A DNA stretch of 64,000 nucleotides, from contig NZ_CP045649.1 of the NCBI RefSeq assembly GCF_009557055.1, forward strand, positions 1,401,501 through 1,465,500. The letters run 5' to 3'. The first letter of the stretch is position 1, and each line of letters starts with the position of its first letter. Made by a program: the position numbers and the translations under genes. Shown one piece after another: positions 45,854 to 56,778 of the stretch. Below the pieces are notes generated by a model. That model saw only the letters and a list, made by a program, of their open reading frames with translations. It had not been told where the DNA came from and made no database searches. The stretch is from Nocardioides sp. dk884 (GTDB lineage: Bacteria; Actinomycetota; Actinomycetes; Propionibacteriales; Nocardioidaceae).

Positions 45854-47646
45854 GACGCGACGTCCGAGGCGGTACGACGGGTCGCGGGGAGCGGCTCGCG
45901 CGACTCCTCGCCGGCGCGCAGGAAGCGGCCGGTGCGCTCGCTGCGGAGGGCGTCGGTCGGGGCGCCGTCGCGCCAGACCGCGCGGCCACCCACCATCACC
46001 AGCGGGACCGTCGCGTCGTTGCGGTTGACCATCCGGGAGAGCCCGCCGTACTGCTCGACCGGTGCCTCGACGTACTCCTCGAGCGAGGCGTCCAGGCGGG
46101 TCGGGTCGACGAGCACCAGGTCGGCGCGGTCGCCCTCGCGCAGGTGGCCGGCGTCGAGGGCGTACCAGTCGGCGAGCTCGCCGGTCAGGCGGTGCACGGC
46201 CTGCTCCATCGACAGGAACGGCCGCCCGGCCTGCTCGGCGTCGCGGGCGTGCTTGAGCAGCCGCAGCCCGAAGTTGTAGAAGGACATGTTGCGCAGGTGC
46301 GCGCCGGCGTCGGAGAACCCCATCTGCACCGACGGGGTCTGCGCGAGCTTGCGCAGCACCTCGGGCCGGTGGTTGGAGATCGTGGTGCGCCAGCGCACCG
46401 CGGTGCCGTGCTCGAGCACCAGGTCGAGGAACGCATCGACTGGGTGCTGCCCGCCGCGCTCCACCCCGACCTGGCCGAAGGACTTCCCGATGACCGAGGC
46501 ATCGGGGCAGGCCACGATCTCGGCGTCGAAGAAGTCGCGGTGCCAGACGCGGGGGCCGTACTTGGACTCGTAGTCCTTGCGGAAGCGGGCACGGTACGCC
46601 GGGTCGCGCATGAGCTCGTCGCGGGCGATCTTCTCCTGCAGGTGCAGGGCAGCCGCGCCGGAGCCGAACTCCTCGAAGATCACCAGGTCGATGCCGTCGG
46701 CGTAGACCTCGAACGGCACCGGGAGGTGCTGCCAGCGGAAGTCGGCGCCGAGGCGGTTCACCGTCCCGGCGAGCAGCCGCATCAGGTGGATGATGAACGG
46801 GATCGCCTTGATGTCGGCGGCGGAGAGCAGGCTGGTGCGCAACGGCTTGCCGCGCAGCCCGATCGAGCCGAGCGCCTGGGTCACGATCGTGTGCGGGTGC
46901 GAGGCGTCGGGCCCGGCCTGCAGCACCCGCTCGCGGCGGCGCAGGATCGAGCGCAGCCCGCGCATCTCGCGCCACTTCGCATACGTCGAGGGCAGGGTGC
47001 GCGAGCGGCACAGGTCGCCGTCGAGCTTGTCGAAGAGCAGCTGCTGCGCCGACATGCCGACGAACCCGGCGTCGAGCGCCTCGCTGAGCCGCGCCTCCAT
47101 CCAGGCCTGCTCGGCGCGCGTGGGTCGTACGTCGTCGCGGGTCGCGCGGTCCAGCCCCATCGCCGCGGTGCGGATGTCGGAGTGCCCGAGGAACGCCGCG
47201 AGGTTGGGACCCAGCGGCAGCGACTCCAGGCCCGCGACGTACTCCTGCGCGGAGCTCCAGGTCTGTCGCCGCTCGAGGTTGTCGATGACGTGCTGGCGCG
47301 GGATCGCCTCGACCCGGCCGAACAGGTCCCCGGCATCGACCGGCCCGACGTGCACGGTGGACAGCGAGCACGAGCCGATCAGGATCGTGGTGACCCCGTG
47401 GCGCAGCGACTCGCGCAGGTCGGGCTCCTCGAGCACCTCGATGTCGTAGTGGGTGTGGATGTCGAGCATGCCGGGGATCACCCACTTGCCGGCGGCGTCG
47501 ACGACGTCGGCACACCCGGTCTCGTCGAGGGGGTCGGCGGACACGGTGGCGAGGCGGCCGTCACGGATGCCGAGGTGGCGCACGGCCGAGGGGCCACCCG
47601 TCCCGTCGAACCAGCGGGCGTCGCGGATGATGGTGTCGTACGTCAC
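45850..47646 (-). CDS. Amidohydrolase family 3 protein (N-acyl-D-amino-acid deacylase-like)
   Basis: The 598-residue protein has an N-terminal beta-sandwich then the metal-binding GMLDIHTHYDIE, and a C-terminal LSMEQAVHRLTGELADWYALDAGHLREGDRADLVLVD typical of the family. Asp in FSDAGAHLRNMS is the expected catalytic residue. GTG at 47646 is chosen because TTGACG, 17 bases and TCGAAT form a promoter whose -10 ends 6 bases before it. The family deacylates N-acyl-D-amino acids; the substrate here is unknown. Confidence 0.82.
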   Translation of the reverse strand: MTYDTIIRDARWFDGTGGPSAVRHLGIRDGRLATVSADPLDETGCADVVDAAGKWVIPGMLDIHTHYDIEVLEEPDLRESLRHGVTTILIGSCSLSTVHVGPVDAGDLFGRVEAIPRQHVIDNLERRQTWSSAQEYVAGLESLPLGPNLAAFLGHSDIRTAAMGLDRATRDDVRPTRAEQAWMEARLSEALDAGFVGMSAQQLLFDKLDGDLCRSRTLPSTYAKWREMRGLRSILRRRERVLQAGPDASHPHTIVTQALGSIGLRGKPLRTSLLSAADIKAIPFIIHLMRLLAGTVNRLGADFRWQHLPVPFEVYADGIDLVIFEEFGSGAAALHLQEKIARDELMRDPAYRARFRKDYESKYGPRVWHRDFFDAEIVACPDASVIGKSFGQVGVERGGQHPVDAFLDLVLEHGTAVRWRTTISNHRPEVLRKLAQTPSVQMGFSDAGAHLRNMSFYNFGLRLLKHARDAEQAGRPFLSMEQAVHRLTGELADWYALDAGHLREGDRADLVLVDPTRLDASLEEYVEAPVEQYGGLSRMVNRNDATVPLVMVGGRAVWRDGAPTDALRSERTGRFLRAGEESREPLPATRRTASDVAS

Positions 47647-47652
47647 ACGGGC

Positions 47653-47681
47653 ATTCGAACCCGGTTCCTGACACACGTCAA
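47653..47681 (-). promoter_or_regulatory. -35/-10 promoter for the amidohydrolase operon
   Basis: On the minus strand TTGACG, a 17-base spacer and TCGAAT precede the GTG at 47646 by 6 bases. This is the clearest bacterial promoter in the window and predicts a leaderless message. Confidence 0.6.
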
Positions 47682-47742
47682 GCGTTGTTGCGAGGTGGCG
47701 GCTCAGCGCCCCCTCAGCGGCCCTTCAGCGACGGCTGGGAGC

Positions 47743-48846
47743 ATGGCCCGCGTGAGAGACGTCGTGATCCTCGGTTCGACCGGTTCCATCGGCACCCAGG
47801 CGCTGGAGCTGGTGCGCTCCAACCCCGACCGGTTCCGGGTGGTCGCCCTGACCGCCGGGGGATCGAACCCCGAGCTGTTCGAGGCCCAGGTGGCCGAGTT
47901 CGCGCCGGCGTTCTCCGGGCTGGGGGAGCAGGCCTCGGTCGAGGCCGCCGGCATGGCGTGCGACGTGGTGCTCAACGGCATCACCGGCGCCGTCGGCCTG
48001 CGCCCGACCCTCGCCGCGCTCGACGCCGGCAACACCCTCGCGCTGGCCAACAAGGAGTCGCTGATCATCGGCGGCCCGCTGGTGCGTGAGCGCGCGCGGC
48101 CCGGGCAGATCGTCCCCGTGGACAGCGAGCACAGCGCGATCGCGCAGAGCCTGCGCGCCGGGCGCACCGAGGAGGTACGCCGCCTGGTGCTGACCGCCAG
48201 CGGGGGACCGTTCCGCGGCCGCACCCGCGAGGAGCTGCTCGAGGTGACCCCCGAGCAGGCGCTGGCGCACCCGAACTTCTCGATGGGCACCGTGGTCACC
48301 ACCAACTCCGCGACCCTGGTCAACAAGGGCCTCGAGGTCATCGAGGCGCACCTGCTCTTCGACGTGCCCTTCGACCGCATCGACGTCGTGGTCCACCCCC
48401 AGCAGCTGATCCACTCGATGGTCGAGTTCGTCGACGGCGCCGTGGTCGCCCAGATCGGGCTGCCCACGATGATGGTGCCGATCGCGATGGGCATGGCCTG
48501 GCCGGACCGGGTCCCCGACGCCGAGGCGTCGGTGGACTGGACCAAGGCCGCCGACTGGCGCTTCGAGCCGCTCGACGACGTGGCGTTCCCCGCCGTACGC
48601 CTGGCGCGCGAGGCGGGGGAGCGCGGCGGCACCGCGCCGGCGGTCTACAACGCCGCCAACGAGGTGTGCGTCGCGGCCTTCCACGAGGGGCGGATGCGCT
48701 TCGTCGACATCGTGCCCACGATCGAGTCCGTCCTGGGGGCGCACGACGTACCCTCGACAGCGTCGCTCACCGTCGATGACGTGCTCGCCGCGGACGCGTG
48801 GGCCCGCGCCGAAGCCGCCCGCACCCTTGCCGAAGGACCCGCATGA
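47743..48846 (+). CDS. dxr: 1-deoxy-D-xylulose 5-phosphate reductoisomerase
   Basis: Dxr makes 2-C-methyl-D-erythritol 4-phosphate, the committed step of the MEP isoprenoid pathway. The 367-residue product has the NADPH motif LGSTGSIGTQALELV near residue 10, ALANKESLIIGG, SGGPFRGRT and the C-terminal NAANEVCVAAFHEG. ATG at 47743 or GTG at 47752 both give a good N-terminus. It overlaps the next gene by 4 bases. Confidence 0.95.
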   Translation: MARVRDVVILGSTGSIGTQALELVRSNPDRFRVVALTAGGSNPELFEAQVAEFAPAFSGLGEQASVEAAGMACDVVLNGITGAVGLRPTLAALDAGNTLALANKESLIIGGPLVRERARPGQIVPVDSEHSAIAQSLRAGRTEEVRRLVLTASGGPFRGRTREELLEVTPEQALAHPNFSMGTVVTTNSATLVNKGLEVIEAHLLFDVPFDRIDVVVHPQQLIHSMVEFVDGAVVAQIGLPTMMVPIAMGMAWPDRVPDAEASVDWTKAADWRFEPLDDVAFPAVRLAREAGERGGTAPAVYNAANEVCVAAFHEGRMRFVDIVPTIESVLGAHDVPSTASLTVDDVLAADAWARAEAARTLAEGPA

Positions 48847-50204
48847 CCGTTCTGCTCTACACCGCCGGCGTGCTGATCTTCGCCCTGGCGATCCTGGTCT
48901 CGATCGGGCTGCACGAGCTCGGTCACATGATCCCGGCGAAGCGGTTCGGCGCGAAGGTCACCCAGTACTTCATCGGCTTCGGGCCGACGGTCTGGAGCAA
49001 GCAGATCGGTGAGACCGAGTACGGCGTCAAGGCGATCCCGCTCGGCGGCTACGTCAAGATCGTCGGGATGCTGCCGCCGGGAGCCGCCGAGCTCGCCGAG
49101 TCGGTGCACCACGACGAGAACGGCGAGCAGGTCACGGTGGTGCGCAAGTCCAACACCGGCATGTTCACCCAGCTGATCTCCGACGCCCGCGCGGCCGAGT
49201 GGGAGCTGGTGGGCCCCGAGGACCGCGACCGGCTGTTCTACCAGCTGCCGTCGTGGAAGAAGATTGTCGTGATGGCCGGCGGCCCGACGGTCAACATCCT
49301 CATCGCGTTCTTCTTGTTCTGGACCATCTTCGCCACCTACGGCACCCGCGAGGTCGTCCCCGACGAGGGCCGACCCGTCCTCGAGACCGTCTCGCAGTGC
49401 GTGATCCCGTACGCCGACGAGCGCACCACCTGCGAGCCCGGCGACCCGCCGAGCCCGGCGTACGAGGCGGGCCTGCGCCCCGGGGACGAGATCGTGTCGT
49501 TCAACGGCACCCCGGTCACCGACTGGTCCCAGCTGCGCGAGCTGATCCGCGACAACGACGCCGGCCGCGCGGAGATCACCTACCTGCGCGACGGCAAGGA
49601 GCTCACCGGCACCACCAGCACCACTGTCGAGGCGCGCCCGGTCGACAACACCGGGGAGACCGTCCGCGAGGTCGGCTTCCTCGGCGTCACCCCGACCTCG
49701 CACGTGCAGGTCACGACCGGCGGCCCGCTCTACACCCTGGACCAGATGGGCGACATGACCGTGCGCACCGTCGAGGCGCTGGCGACCCTGCCCCTCAAGG
49801 TCTGGGACGTCGGCCAGGCCATCCTCGGCCTCGAGGAGCGCGCCCTGGACAGCCCGGTCAGCATCGTCGGCGGCGGCCGGCTGGCCGGCGAGACCGTCTC
49901 GCACGAGGAGTTCCCGGTCCTCGAGAAGACGATGTTCGTGCTCAGCCTGATCGCCGGCTTCAACTTCTTCATCGGCATGTTCAACTTCGTCCCGCTGCTG
50001 CCCCTGGACGGCGGCCACATCGCCAGCGCGCTGTATGAGTGGCTGCGCCGCGGCTTCGCCCGGCTGCGCCGCCGGCCCGACCCCGGCTACGTCGACGCCG
50101 CCAAGCTGCTCCCCGTCGCGTACGTCGTGGGGCTGGCCATGCTGGTCATGGGCGTCGTGCTGATCATCGGCGACCTGGTGGTCCCGCTGCACCTGGGCGC
50201 CTGA
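48843..50204 (+). CDS. Site-2 protease (Rip1/RseP family zinc metalloprotease)
   Basis: This intramembrane protease cuts anti-sigma factors and other membrane substrates. The 453-residue product has HELGH near residue 22 in the first membrane segment, a PDZ domain (about residues 205-290, [17 protein letters not shown]), and the third metal ligand in [15 protein letters not shown] at 48843 overlaps the dxr stop (ATGA). dxr - protease - ispG is the conserved actinobacterial order. The substrate here is not known. Confidence 0.93.
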   Translation: MTVLLYTAGVLIFALAILVSIGLHELGHMIPAKRFGAKVTQYFIGFGPTVWSKQIGETEYGVKAIPLGGYVKIVGMLPPGAAELAESVHHDENGEQVTVVRKSNTGMFTQLISDARAAEWELVGPEDRDRLFYQLPSWKKIVVMAGGPTVNILIAFFLFWTIFATYGTREVVPDEGRPVLETVSQCVIPYADERTTCEPGDPPSPAYEAGLRPGDEIVSFNGTPVTDWSQLRELIRDNDAGRAEITYLRDGKELTGTTSTTVEARPVDNTGETVREVGFLGVTPTSHVQVTTGGPLYTLDQMGDMTVRTVEALATLPLKVWDVGQAILGLEERALDSPVSIVGGGRLAGETVSHEEFPVLEKTMFVLSLIAGFNFFIGMFNFVPLLPLDGGHIASALYEWLRRGFARLRRRPDPGYVDAAKLLPVAYVVGLAMLVMGVVLIIGDLVVPLHLGA

Positions 50205-50233
50205 GCCGTGGACGCGCCGGTAACCTTGCGCCC

Positions 50234-51385
50234 ATGAGCACCATCAGCCTCGGCATGCCCGCCGCCCCTCCGCCGGTGCTCGCACCGCGTCGGACCACCC
50301 GCCAGATCCAGGTCGGCTCGGTCGGTGTCGGCAGCGAGCACCCCGTCTCGGTGCAGTCGATGACCACGACGCTCACCAGCGACGTGAACAGCACCCTGCA
50401 GCAGATCGCCGAGCTGACCGCGGCCGGCTGCGACATCGTCCGGGTCGCCTGCCCCAGCGCCGACGACGCCGAGGCGCTCCCGGCGATCGCGCGCAAGTCG
50501 CAGATCCCGGTCATCGCCGACATCCACTTCCAGCCGAAGTACGTCTTCGCCGCGATCGAGGCCGGCTGCGCCGCGGTGCGCGTGAACCCCGGCAATATCA
50601 AGAAGTTCGACGACCAGATCAAGGAGATCGCCCAGGCCGCCAACGACCACGGCACCTCGATCCGGATCGGCGTCAACGCCGGCAGCCTGGACAAGCGGCT
50701 GCTGGAGAAGTACGGCAAGGCCACGCCCGAGGCGCTCGTCGAGTCCGCGATCTGGGAGGCGAGCCTGTTCGAGGAGCACGGCTTCCGCGACTTCAAGATC
50801 TCGGTCAAGCACAACGACCCGGTCGTGATGGTGCGCGCCTACGAGCTGCTGGCCGAGGCCGGCGACTGGCCGCTGCACCTCGGCGTCACCGAGGCCGGCC
50901 CGGCGTTCCAGGGCACGATCAAGTCCGCCACCGCGTTCGGCGCGCTGCTCAGCAAGGGCATCGGCGACACGATCCGCGTCTCCCTCTCGGCACCGCCGGT
51001 CGAGGAGGTCAAGGTCGGCATCCAGATCCTGCAGTCGCTCAACCTGCGCCCGCGCAAGCTCGAGATCGTCTCCTGCCCCTCCTGCGGTCGCGCCCAGGTC
51101 GACGTCTACACCCTCGCCGAGCAGGTCACCGCCGGCCTCGACGGCCTGGAGGTCCCGCTGCGCGTGGCCGTGATGGGCTGCGTCGTCAACGGCCCGGGCG
51201 AGGCCCGCGAGGCCGACCTCGGCGTCGCCTCCGGCAACGGCAAGGGTCAGATCTTCGTCAGGGGCGAGGTCATCAAGACCGTGCCCGAGTCGAAGATCGT
51301 GGAGACCCTCATCGAGGAGGCCATGCGCATCGCGGAGGGGATGGAGGCCGTCGATGGCGCCGGCGCCCAGGTCACCGTCTCCTGA
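50234..51385 (+). CDS. ispG: 4-hydroxy-3-methylbut-2-enyl-diphosphate synthase
   Basis: IspG performs the penultimate MEP-pathway step with a 4Fe-4S cluster. The 383-residue product has the N-terminal TIM-like [19 protein letters not shown] and the C-terminal cluster residues in [12 protein letters not shown] and [19 protein letters not shown] at 50234 has TAACCT 7 bases upstream, so a leaderless message is probable. Confidence 0.97.
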   Translation: MSTISLGMPAAPPPVLAPRRTTRQIQVGSVGVGSEHPVSVQSMTTTLTSDVNSTLQQIAELTAAGCDIVRVACPSADDAEALPAIARKSQIPVIADIHFQPKYVFAAIEAGCAAVRVNPGNIKKFDDQIKEIAQAANDHGTSIRIGVNAGSLDKRLLEKYGKATPEALVESAIWEASLFEEHGFRDFKISVKHNDPVVMVRAYELLAEAGDWPLHLGVTEAGPAFQGTIKSATAFGALLSKGIGDTIRVSLSAPPVEEVKVGIQILQSLNLRPRKLEIVSCPSCGRAQVDVYTLAEQVTAGLDGLEVPLRVAVMGCVVNGPGEAREADLGVASGNGKGQIFVRGEVIKTVPESKIVETLIEEAMRIAEGMEAVDGAGAQVTVS

Positions 51386-51440
51386 GCCGCCAGCGGGACC
51401 GCGGGGGCGTCCGGCCGGGGATCGGCCGTAGGCTGCCCCC

Positions 51441-52289
51441 GTGCTGACCACGCAGCAGGGGATCCGTCCGCTGGGCGCGCCCGACCTGGACGCCTTCCTG
51501 GCCCTCGCTGCGCTGGACCCGGTCGTCAACGTCTTCGCCGACCACCGCGCCCGCACCACCCACCTCGAGCCACGCTGGCTCGGCGGGGAGATGTGGGGCC
51601 GCTTCGTCGACGGCCGCCTGGTCGCCGCCTGCCACGTGGGCGCCAACCTGGTGCCGGTCGGCGCCAGCGCCGAGGACGCCCGGCTCTTCGCCGAGCGCGC
51701 CCTCGAGCGCGGCCGCACGGTCTCCACCATCGTCGGACCGCACGACGCGGTGGCGGCGTTCTGGGAGACCGTCGCCGACGTCTGGGAGGAGCCGCGCGAG
51801 GCGCGCTGGGAGCAGCCGCACCTCGAGCTCGCCGGCCCCCCGCGGGTCGCTCCCGACCCCGAGGTGCGGCGCACGACGCGCGCCGACCTCGCCGAGCTCT
51901 ACCCGGCCTGCGTGGCGATGTACACCGAGGAGGTCGGCGTCTCCCCCGAGGAGGGCGGCGGCGCCAGCCTCTACCGCGCCCGCGTGCAGCAGCTGATGAG
52001 CCGCGGCTGGTCCTTCGCGCGCTTCGACGACCGCGGCCGCCTCGTGTTCAAGGCCGAGGTCGCCTGCGCCTCGCCGTACGCCGCCCAGATCCAGGGGGTC
52101 TGGGTGCCGCCGCACCGACGCGGTGAGGGCCTGGCCACCCACGGGATGGCAGCGGTCGCCGAGATCGTGCGCCGCGAGATCGCGCCGGTCGCCTCGCTCT
52201 ACGTCAACGAGTGGAACCGCTCGGCGCGGCACAGCTACGCCGCCGCCGGGTTCGTGGAGACCGCACGGTTCTCCACCATCATGTTCTGA
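51441..52289 (+). CDS. GNAT-family acetyltransferase with DUF4081 domain
   Basis: The 282-residue product joins an N-terminal DUF4081-like region (about residues 1-125) with a C-terminal GNAT domain: QGVWVPPHRRGEGLATHGMAAV is the acetyl-CoA site and SLYVNEWNRSARHSYAAAGF the end. The position between ispG and proS is conserved in actinobacteria. GTG at 51441 follows TAGGCT by 6 bases (leaderless). The substrate is unknown. Confidence 0.85.
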   Translation: MLTTQQGIRPLGAPDLDAFLALAALDPVVNVFADHRARTTHLEPRWLGGEMWGRFVDGRLVAACHVGANLVPVGASAEDARLFAERALERGRTVSTIVGPHDAVAAFWETVADVWEEPREARWEQPHLELAGPPRVAPDPEVRRTTRADLAELYPACVAMYTEEVGVSPEEGGGASLYRARVQQLMSRGWSFARFDDRGRLVFKAEVACASPYAAQIQGVWVPPHRRGEGLATHGMAAVAEIVRREIAPVASLYVNEWNRSARHSYAAAGFVETARFSTIMF

Positions 52290-52394
52290 AGGCAACGCCT
52301 CCGGGAGGGCCGAGAAGGCCGAGAAGCGTGGCGAGGTTCTCGTCACAGGGGAACTGGTTCGAGGCCCGGGAGGGCGCGGCCCTACCCTGAACCC

Positions 52395-54176
52395 ATGATC
52401 TTGCGGATGTCGAGCCTGTTCGTGCGGACCCTGCGGGAGGATCCCGCGGATGCGGAGGTCCCCAGCCACCGGCTCCTCGTCCGGGCGGGGTACATCCGGC
52501 GTACGGCGCCGGGCATCTACAGCTGGCTGCCGCTCGGCCTGCGCGTGCTGCGCAAGATCGAGGGCATCGTGCGCGAGGAGATGGACGCCATCGGCGCCCA
52601 GGAGGTCTCGTTCCCCGCCCTGCTGCCCCGTGAGCCCTACGAGGCCACGAACCGTTGGACCGAGTACGGCGACAACCTCTTCCGCCTGCAGGACCGCAAG
52701 GGCAACGACTACCTGCTCGGGCCCACCCACGAGGAGATGTTCACGCTCCTGGTCAAGGACCTGTACTCCTCCTACAAGGACCTGCCGCTGTCGATCTACC
52801 AGATCCAGCAGAAGTACCGCGACGAGGCGCGCCCCCGCGCCGGCCTGCTGCGAGGTCGTGAGTTCACGATGAAGGACTCCTACTCCTTCGACGTCGACGA
52901 GGCGGGCCTGGAGCAGAGCTACCAGAACCACCGCGACGCCTACGTGCGGATCTTCGACCGCCTCGGCTTCGACTACGCCATCGTCAAGGCCACCGCCGGC
53001 GCCATGGGCGGCTCGCGCTCGGAGGAGTTCCTCGCCAAGGCCGCGGTCGGCGAGGACACCTACGTGCGCTGCACGCGCTGCGACTACGCCGCGAACGTCG
53101 AGGCCGTGCAGGTGCGCCCGGGCGTGCCCGCCGCCCTCGACGGCGCCCCTGCCGCCCACGTCGAGGACACCCCGGCGACGCCGACCATCGACACCCTGGT
53201 CGACCACCTCAACAGCGCCTTCCCCCGCGAGGACCGTCCCTGGACCGCGGGGGACACCCTCAAGAACGTGCTCGTCGTGCTGCACCACCCCGACGGCACC
53301 CGCGAGCCGCTCGCGATCGGCCTGCCCGGCGACCGCGAGGTCGACGCGAAGCGCCTCGAGGGCCAGCTCGAGCCGATCGAGGTCGAGGTCTTCGACGAGG
53401 CCGACTTCGCCAAGCACCCCAGCCTGGTCAAGGGCTACATCGGTCCCGGGGTGCTGGGGGAGGAGCGCGCCTCCGGCATCCGCTACCTCGTCGACCCCCG
53501 CGTCGTCGAGGGCACCCGCTGGGTCACCGGCGCCGACCAGGACGGCAAGCACGTCCTGGACCTGGTCGTCGGCCGCGACTTCACCCCGGACGGCACCATC
53601 GAGGCCGCTGACGTGCGCGACGGCGATGAGTGCCCCGCCTGTGCCGAGGGCGTGCTCGAGACCGCGCGCGGCATCGAGATGGGACACATCTTCCAGCTCG
53701 GCCGCAAGTACGCCGAGGCGCTCGGCCTCGAGGTGCTGGACGAGAACGGCAAGCGGGTCACGGTGACCATGGGCTCCTACGGCATCGGCTGCACCCGGGC
53801 GGTCGCCGCCATCGCCGAGGGCACCCTCGACGAGAAGGGCTTGAGCTGGCCGCGCAACGTCGCACCGGCCGACGTACACCTCGTCGCGGCCGGCAAGGAC
53901 GAAGCCGTCTTCGCCGCGGCCGAGCGCATCGCGCACGAGCTGTCCGCCGACGGCATCGAGGTGCTCTACGACGACCGTGCGGGCAAGATCAGCCCCGGAG
54001 TGAAGTTCAAGGACGCCGAGCTGATCGGCGTCCCCACCATCGTGGTCGTGGGCAAGAACCTCGCCCAGGACGGCACCGTGGAGATCCGCGACCGCCGTAC
54101 CGGGGAGATGGCGGCCGTGCCCGCCGACCACGTCGTCGACCACATCGTCCAGGCCGTCCGCCGCGTGCGGGCCTGA
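52395..54176 (+). CDS. proS: Prolyl-tRNA synthetase
   Basis: ProRS charges tRNA-Pro. The 593-residue bacterial-type enzyme has the class II motif 2 region ([26 protein letters not shown]), motif 3 ([16 protein letters not shown]), an editing/insertion domain (about residues 225-400) and the C-terminal anticodon domain ([30 protein letters not shown]). ATG at 52395 has TACCCT 6 bases upstream (leaderless). Confidence 0.97.
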   Translation: MILRMSSLFVRTLREDPADAEVPSHRLLVRAGYIRRTAPGIYSWLPLGLRVLRKIEGIVREEMDAIGAQEVSFPALLPREPYEATNRWTEYGDNLFRLQDRKGNDYLLGPTHEEMFTLLVKDLYSSYKDLPLSIYQIQQKYRDEARPRAGLLRGREFTMKDSYSFDVDEAGLEQSYQNHRDAYVRIFDRLGFDYAIVKATAGAMGGSRSEEFLAKAAVGEDTYVRCTRCDYAANVEAVQVRPGVPAALDGAPAAHVEDTPATPTIDTLVDHLNSAFPREDRPWTAGDTLKNVLVVLHHPDGTREPLAIGLPGDREVDAKRLEGQLEPIEVEVFDEADFAKHPSLVKGYIGPGVLGEERASGIRYLVDPRVVEGTRWVTGADQDGKHVLDLVVGRDFTPDGTIEAADVRDGDECPACAEGVLETARGIEMGHIFQLGRKYAEALGLEVLDENGKRVTVTMGSYGIGCTRAVAAIAEGTLDEKGLSWPRNVAPADVHLVAAGKDEAVFAAAERIAHELSADGIEVLYDDRAGKISPGVKFKDAELIGVPTIVVVGKNLAQDGTVEIRDRRTGEMAAVPADHVVDHIVQAVRRVRA

Positions 54177-54196
54177 AGAAGGAACACGAAGCAACG

Positions 54197-55702
54197 ATGA
54201 GCAGGATCTCCGATCCCTTCCTGGCCTCGAAGGTCACCACCGCCGAGGCTGCCGCCGAGCACATCGGCCCCGGCGACTCGGTCGGCATCAGCGGTTTCAC
54301 CGGTGCGGGCTACCCCAAGGCCGTGCCCAAGGCCCTGGCCAGCCGCATCGAGGCCGCCCACGCCCGCGGCGAGGAGTTCACCGTCGGGTTGTGGAGCGGC
54401 GCGTCGACGGCGCCGGAGGTCGACGGCGTGCTCGCCGAGGCCCACGGCCTGCACACGCGGGTGCCCTACAACTCCGACCCGACGCTGCGCGGGCTGATCA
54501 ACTCCGGTGAGGTCGACTACGTCGACTCCCACCTGAGCCACTCCGCGCAGCACATGTGGTTCGGCTTCTACGGCAACCTCGACGTCGCGGTGGTCGAGGT
54601 GGCAGCGATCCTGCCCAACGGCCTGCTGATCCCGGGCAGCTCGGTCGGCAACAACAAGACCTGGCTGGACCAGGCCGACCGGGTGATCCTCGAGGTCAAC
54701 CACTGGCACCCGCGCGAGTACGAGGGCTTCCACGACATCTACTACGGCACGGCGCTCCCGCCGCACCGTTTCCCGCTGCAGATGACGCACTCCTTCCAGC
54801 GCATCGGTGACCCCTACCTGCGCGTGGACCCGGCGAAGGTCGTCGCGGTCGTGGAGACCAACGCCCCGGACCGCAACACCCCGTTCAAGGCGCCCGATGC
54901 GGACTCCCGCGCGATGGCTGAGCTGCTGGTGGACTTCCTGCGCCACGAGGTCGCCCACGGCCGGATGCCCAAGGACCTGCTGCCGCTGCAGAGCGGCGTC
55001 GGCAACGTCGCCAACGCGGTCCTCGAGGGACTGGTCGACAGCGAGTTCGAGAACCTCACCTCCTTCACCGAGGTGATCCAGGACGGCATGCTCGACCTGC
55101 TCGACTGCGGCAAGCTGCGCTCGGTGTCGGCGACGTCCTTCGGGCTCTCCCCGACCGGGCAGCAGCGGTTCCTCGACAACATGGGGGCCTACAAGGGCCG
55201 GGTGCTGCTGCGCAGCGAGGAGATCTCCAACCATCCCGAGCTCGTGCGTCGTCTGGGCGTGGTCGCGATCAACGGGATGATCGAGGCCGACATCTACGGC
55301 AACGTGAACTCCACCCATGTCATGGGATCGGGGATCATGAACGGCATCGGCGGCAGCGGTGACTTCGCGCGCAACGCCTTCCTGAACTTCTTCGTCTCGC
55401 CGTCGACGGCCAAGAACGGCGCGATCTCCGCGATCGTGCCGATGGCCAGCCACGTCGACCACACCGAGCACGACGTGCACGTGCTGGTCACCGAGCAGGG
55501 CCTCGCCGACCTGCGCGGGCTGTCGCCGAGCGCCCGCGCGGACCGGGTGATCGCGAACTGCGCCCACCCCAACTACCGCGACGCGCTCACCGACTACGTC
55601 GCGCGGGCCCGCGCCGCGCGGCCCGCCGCGCAGCACACCCCGCACCTGCTCGACGAGGCGCTGTCGTGGCACTCGCGCTACCTCGCGACGGGGAAGATGT
55701 GA
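54197..55702 (+). CDS. Succinate CoA-transferase (acetyl-CoA hydrolase/transferase family)
   Basis: The enzyme exchanges CoA between acetyl-CoA and succinate or similar acids. The 501-residue product has the N-terminal GDSVGISGFTGAGYPKAVP, the oxyanion/CoA region SGVGNVANAVLEGL and the catalytic Glu in FENLTSFTEVIQDG. ATG at 54197 follows GAAGGAA. It lies 20 bases after proS and 7 before the HAD gene, so probably on one transcript with them. It could route propionyl- or acetyl-CoA with the TCA cycle. Confidence 0.92.
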   Translation: MSRISDPFLASKVTTAEAAAEHIGPGDSVGISGFTGAGYPKAVPKALASRIEAAHARGEEFTVGLWSGASTAPEVDGVLAEAHGLHTRVPYNSDPTLRGLINSGEVDYVDSHLSHSAQHMWFGFYGNLDVAVVEVAAILPNGLLIPGSSVGNNKTWLDQADRVILEVNHWHPREYEGFHDIYYGTALPPHRFPLQMTHSFQRIGDPYLRVDPAKVVAVVETNAPDRNTPFKAPDADSRAMAELLVDFLRHEVAHGRMPKDLLPLQSGVGNVANAVLEGLVDSEFENLTSFTEVIQDGMLDLLDCGKLRSVSATSFGLSPTGQQRFLDNMGAYKGRVLLRSEEISNHPELVRRLGVVAINGMIEADIYGNVNSTHVMGSGIMNGIGGSGDFARNAFLNFFVSPSTAKNGAISAIVPMASHVDHTEHDVHVLVTEQGLADLRGLSPSARADRVIANCAHPNYRDALTDYVARARAARPAAQHTPHLLDEALSWHSRYLATGKM

Positions 55703-55709
55703 GCCTCCG

Positions 55710-56468
55710 GTGAGCGCCGCCCCAGGGCTCGAGCCAGGGATCGAGCCAGGGATCGCCGCGGGCATCGAGGCGGTGATCTTCGACTGGGGCGGCACCCTCA
55801 CCCGGTGGCACGACGTGGACTTCCACGCCGAGTCCGTCGCGCTGGCCCAGGCGGTCATCACGACGCCGACTCCGGACGACGACCACCACGCCCACGCCGC
55901 CCGCCTGCACCGCGCCGGCGACGTGATCTGGGGACGCAGCCGCGACCACCAGCAGAGCTCCACGATCGCTGACCTGTTCGCCGAGGCGGGCCTCGACCAC
56001 GACCCCGAGCTGCTCAGCGCCTACTACGGCTTCTGGGAGCCGCACACCGAGACCGACCCCGAGGTCGGGCCGATGTGGCGCACGCTGCGCGAGCAGGGGA
56101 TCCGGGTCGGGGTGCTGTCGAACACCATCTGGCCCCGGGCCTGGCACGAGGGCTTCTTCGAGCGCGACGGGGTGCGCCACCTGATCGACGGCGACGTCTA
56201 CACCAGCGAGATCCCGTGGACCAAGCCGTCCCCGCGCGCGTTCGCGGCGGCGATGGCCGCCGTCGGGGCCACCGACCCCGCCCGGTGCGTGTACGTCGGC
56301 GACCGGCTCTTCGACGACGTGTGGGGTGCCCAGAACGCCGGGATGCGCGCGATCCACGTCCCGCACAGCACGATCCCGGCGACCCAGGTCGGTCACACCG
56401 AGGGGACCCCCGACGCGGTGGTCTCCCGGCTCTCCGAGATCCCGGACGTCCTCCTCGCCTGGTCCTGA
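55710..56468 (+). CDS. HAD-superfamily hydrolase
   Basis: The 252-residue product has FDWGGTLTRW (residues 24-33), VLSNTIW as motif II, a Lys in PWTKPSPRAF as motif III and YVGDRLFDDVWGA as motif IV. The second Asp of the usual DxDGT is Gly (DWGGT), which should weaken phosphatase chemistry in the general acid step; similar forms occur in actinobacteria. A 12-base tandem repeat encodes LEPGIEPGI at residues 6-14. GTG at 55710. Confidence 0.85.
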   Translation: MSAAPGLEPGIEPGIAAGIEAVIFDWGGTLTRWHDVDFHAESVALAQAVITTPTPDDDHHAHAARLHRAGDVIWGRSRDHQQSSTIADLFAEAGLDHDPELLSAYYGFWEPHTETDPEVGPMWRTLREQGIRVGVLSNTIWPRAWHEGFFERDGVRHLIDGDVYTSEIPWTKPSPRAFAAAMAAVGATDPARCVYVGDRLFDDVWGAQNAGMRAIHVPHSTIPATQVGHTEGTPDAVVSRLSEIPDVLLAWS

Positions 56469-56778
56469 AGGGGCCCCGCACCACCCCCATGTGCCGCGGC
56501 TCGGGCTGCGGCTGGTGCTGCGACTTCGTGCATTGCACGATCCTGAGGATCGCTCCTGATCGCCCTCCGGGCCGCGGGCTGGCAGGCTGCTCCTCGAGGA
56601 CGCGCCGGCGGTCCCCCTTTCGGTCGGCGCCCTCGGGGCCGTGTCACGGCCCAGCAGCGGTCCGCGTGGTCCGGCGCCGGGAGACATCTCGGGGATCTCC
56701 CAGGCGGAGGGCCACGCGGACCGCTCCGGACCTTCTCGGGATCCCTCTCGGACCCGTGCCGGCCGTCGCCGGGGTCGC
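56469..56778. other. Gap between convergent genes, no gene seen
   Basis: This 310-base stretch lies between two convergently transcribed genes. It contains short palindromes only (one at about 56550-56562) and no convincing ORF. It probably carries terminators for both sides. Confidence 0.35.
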
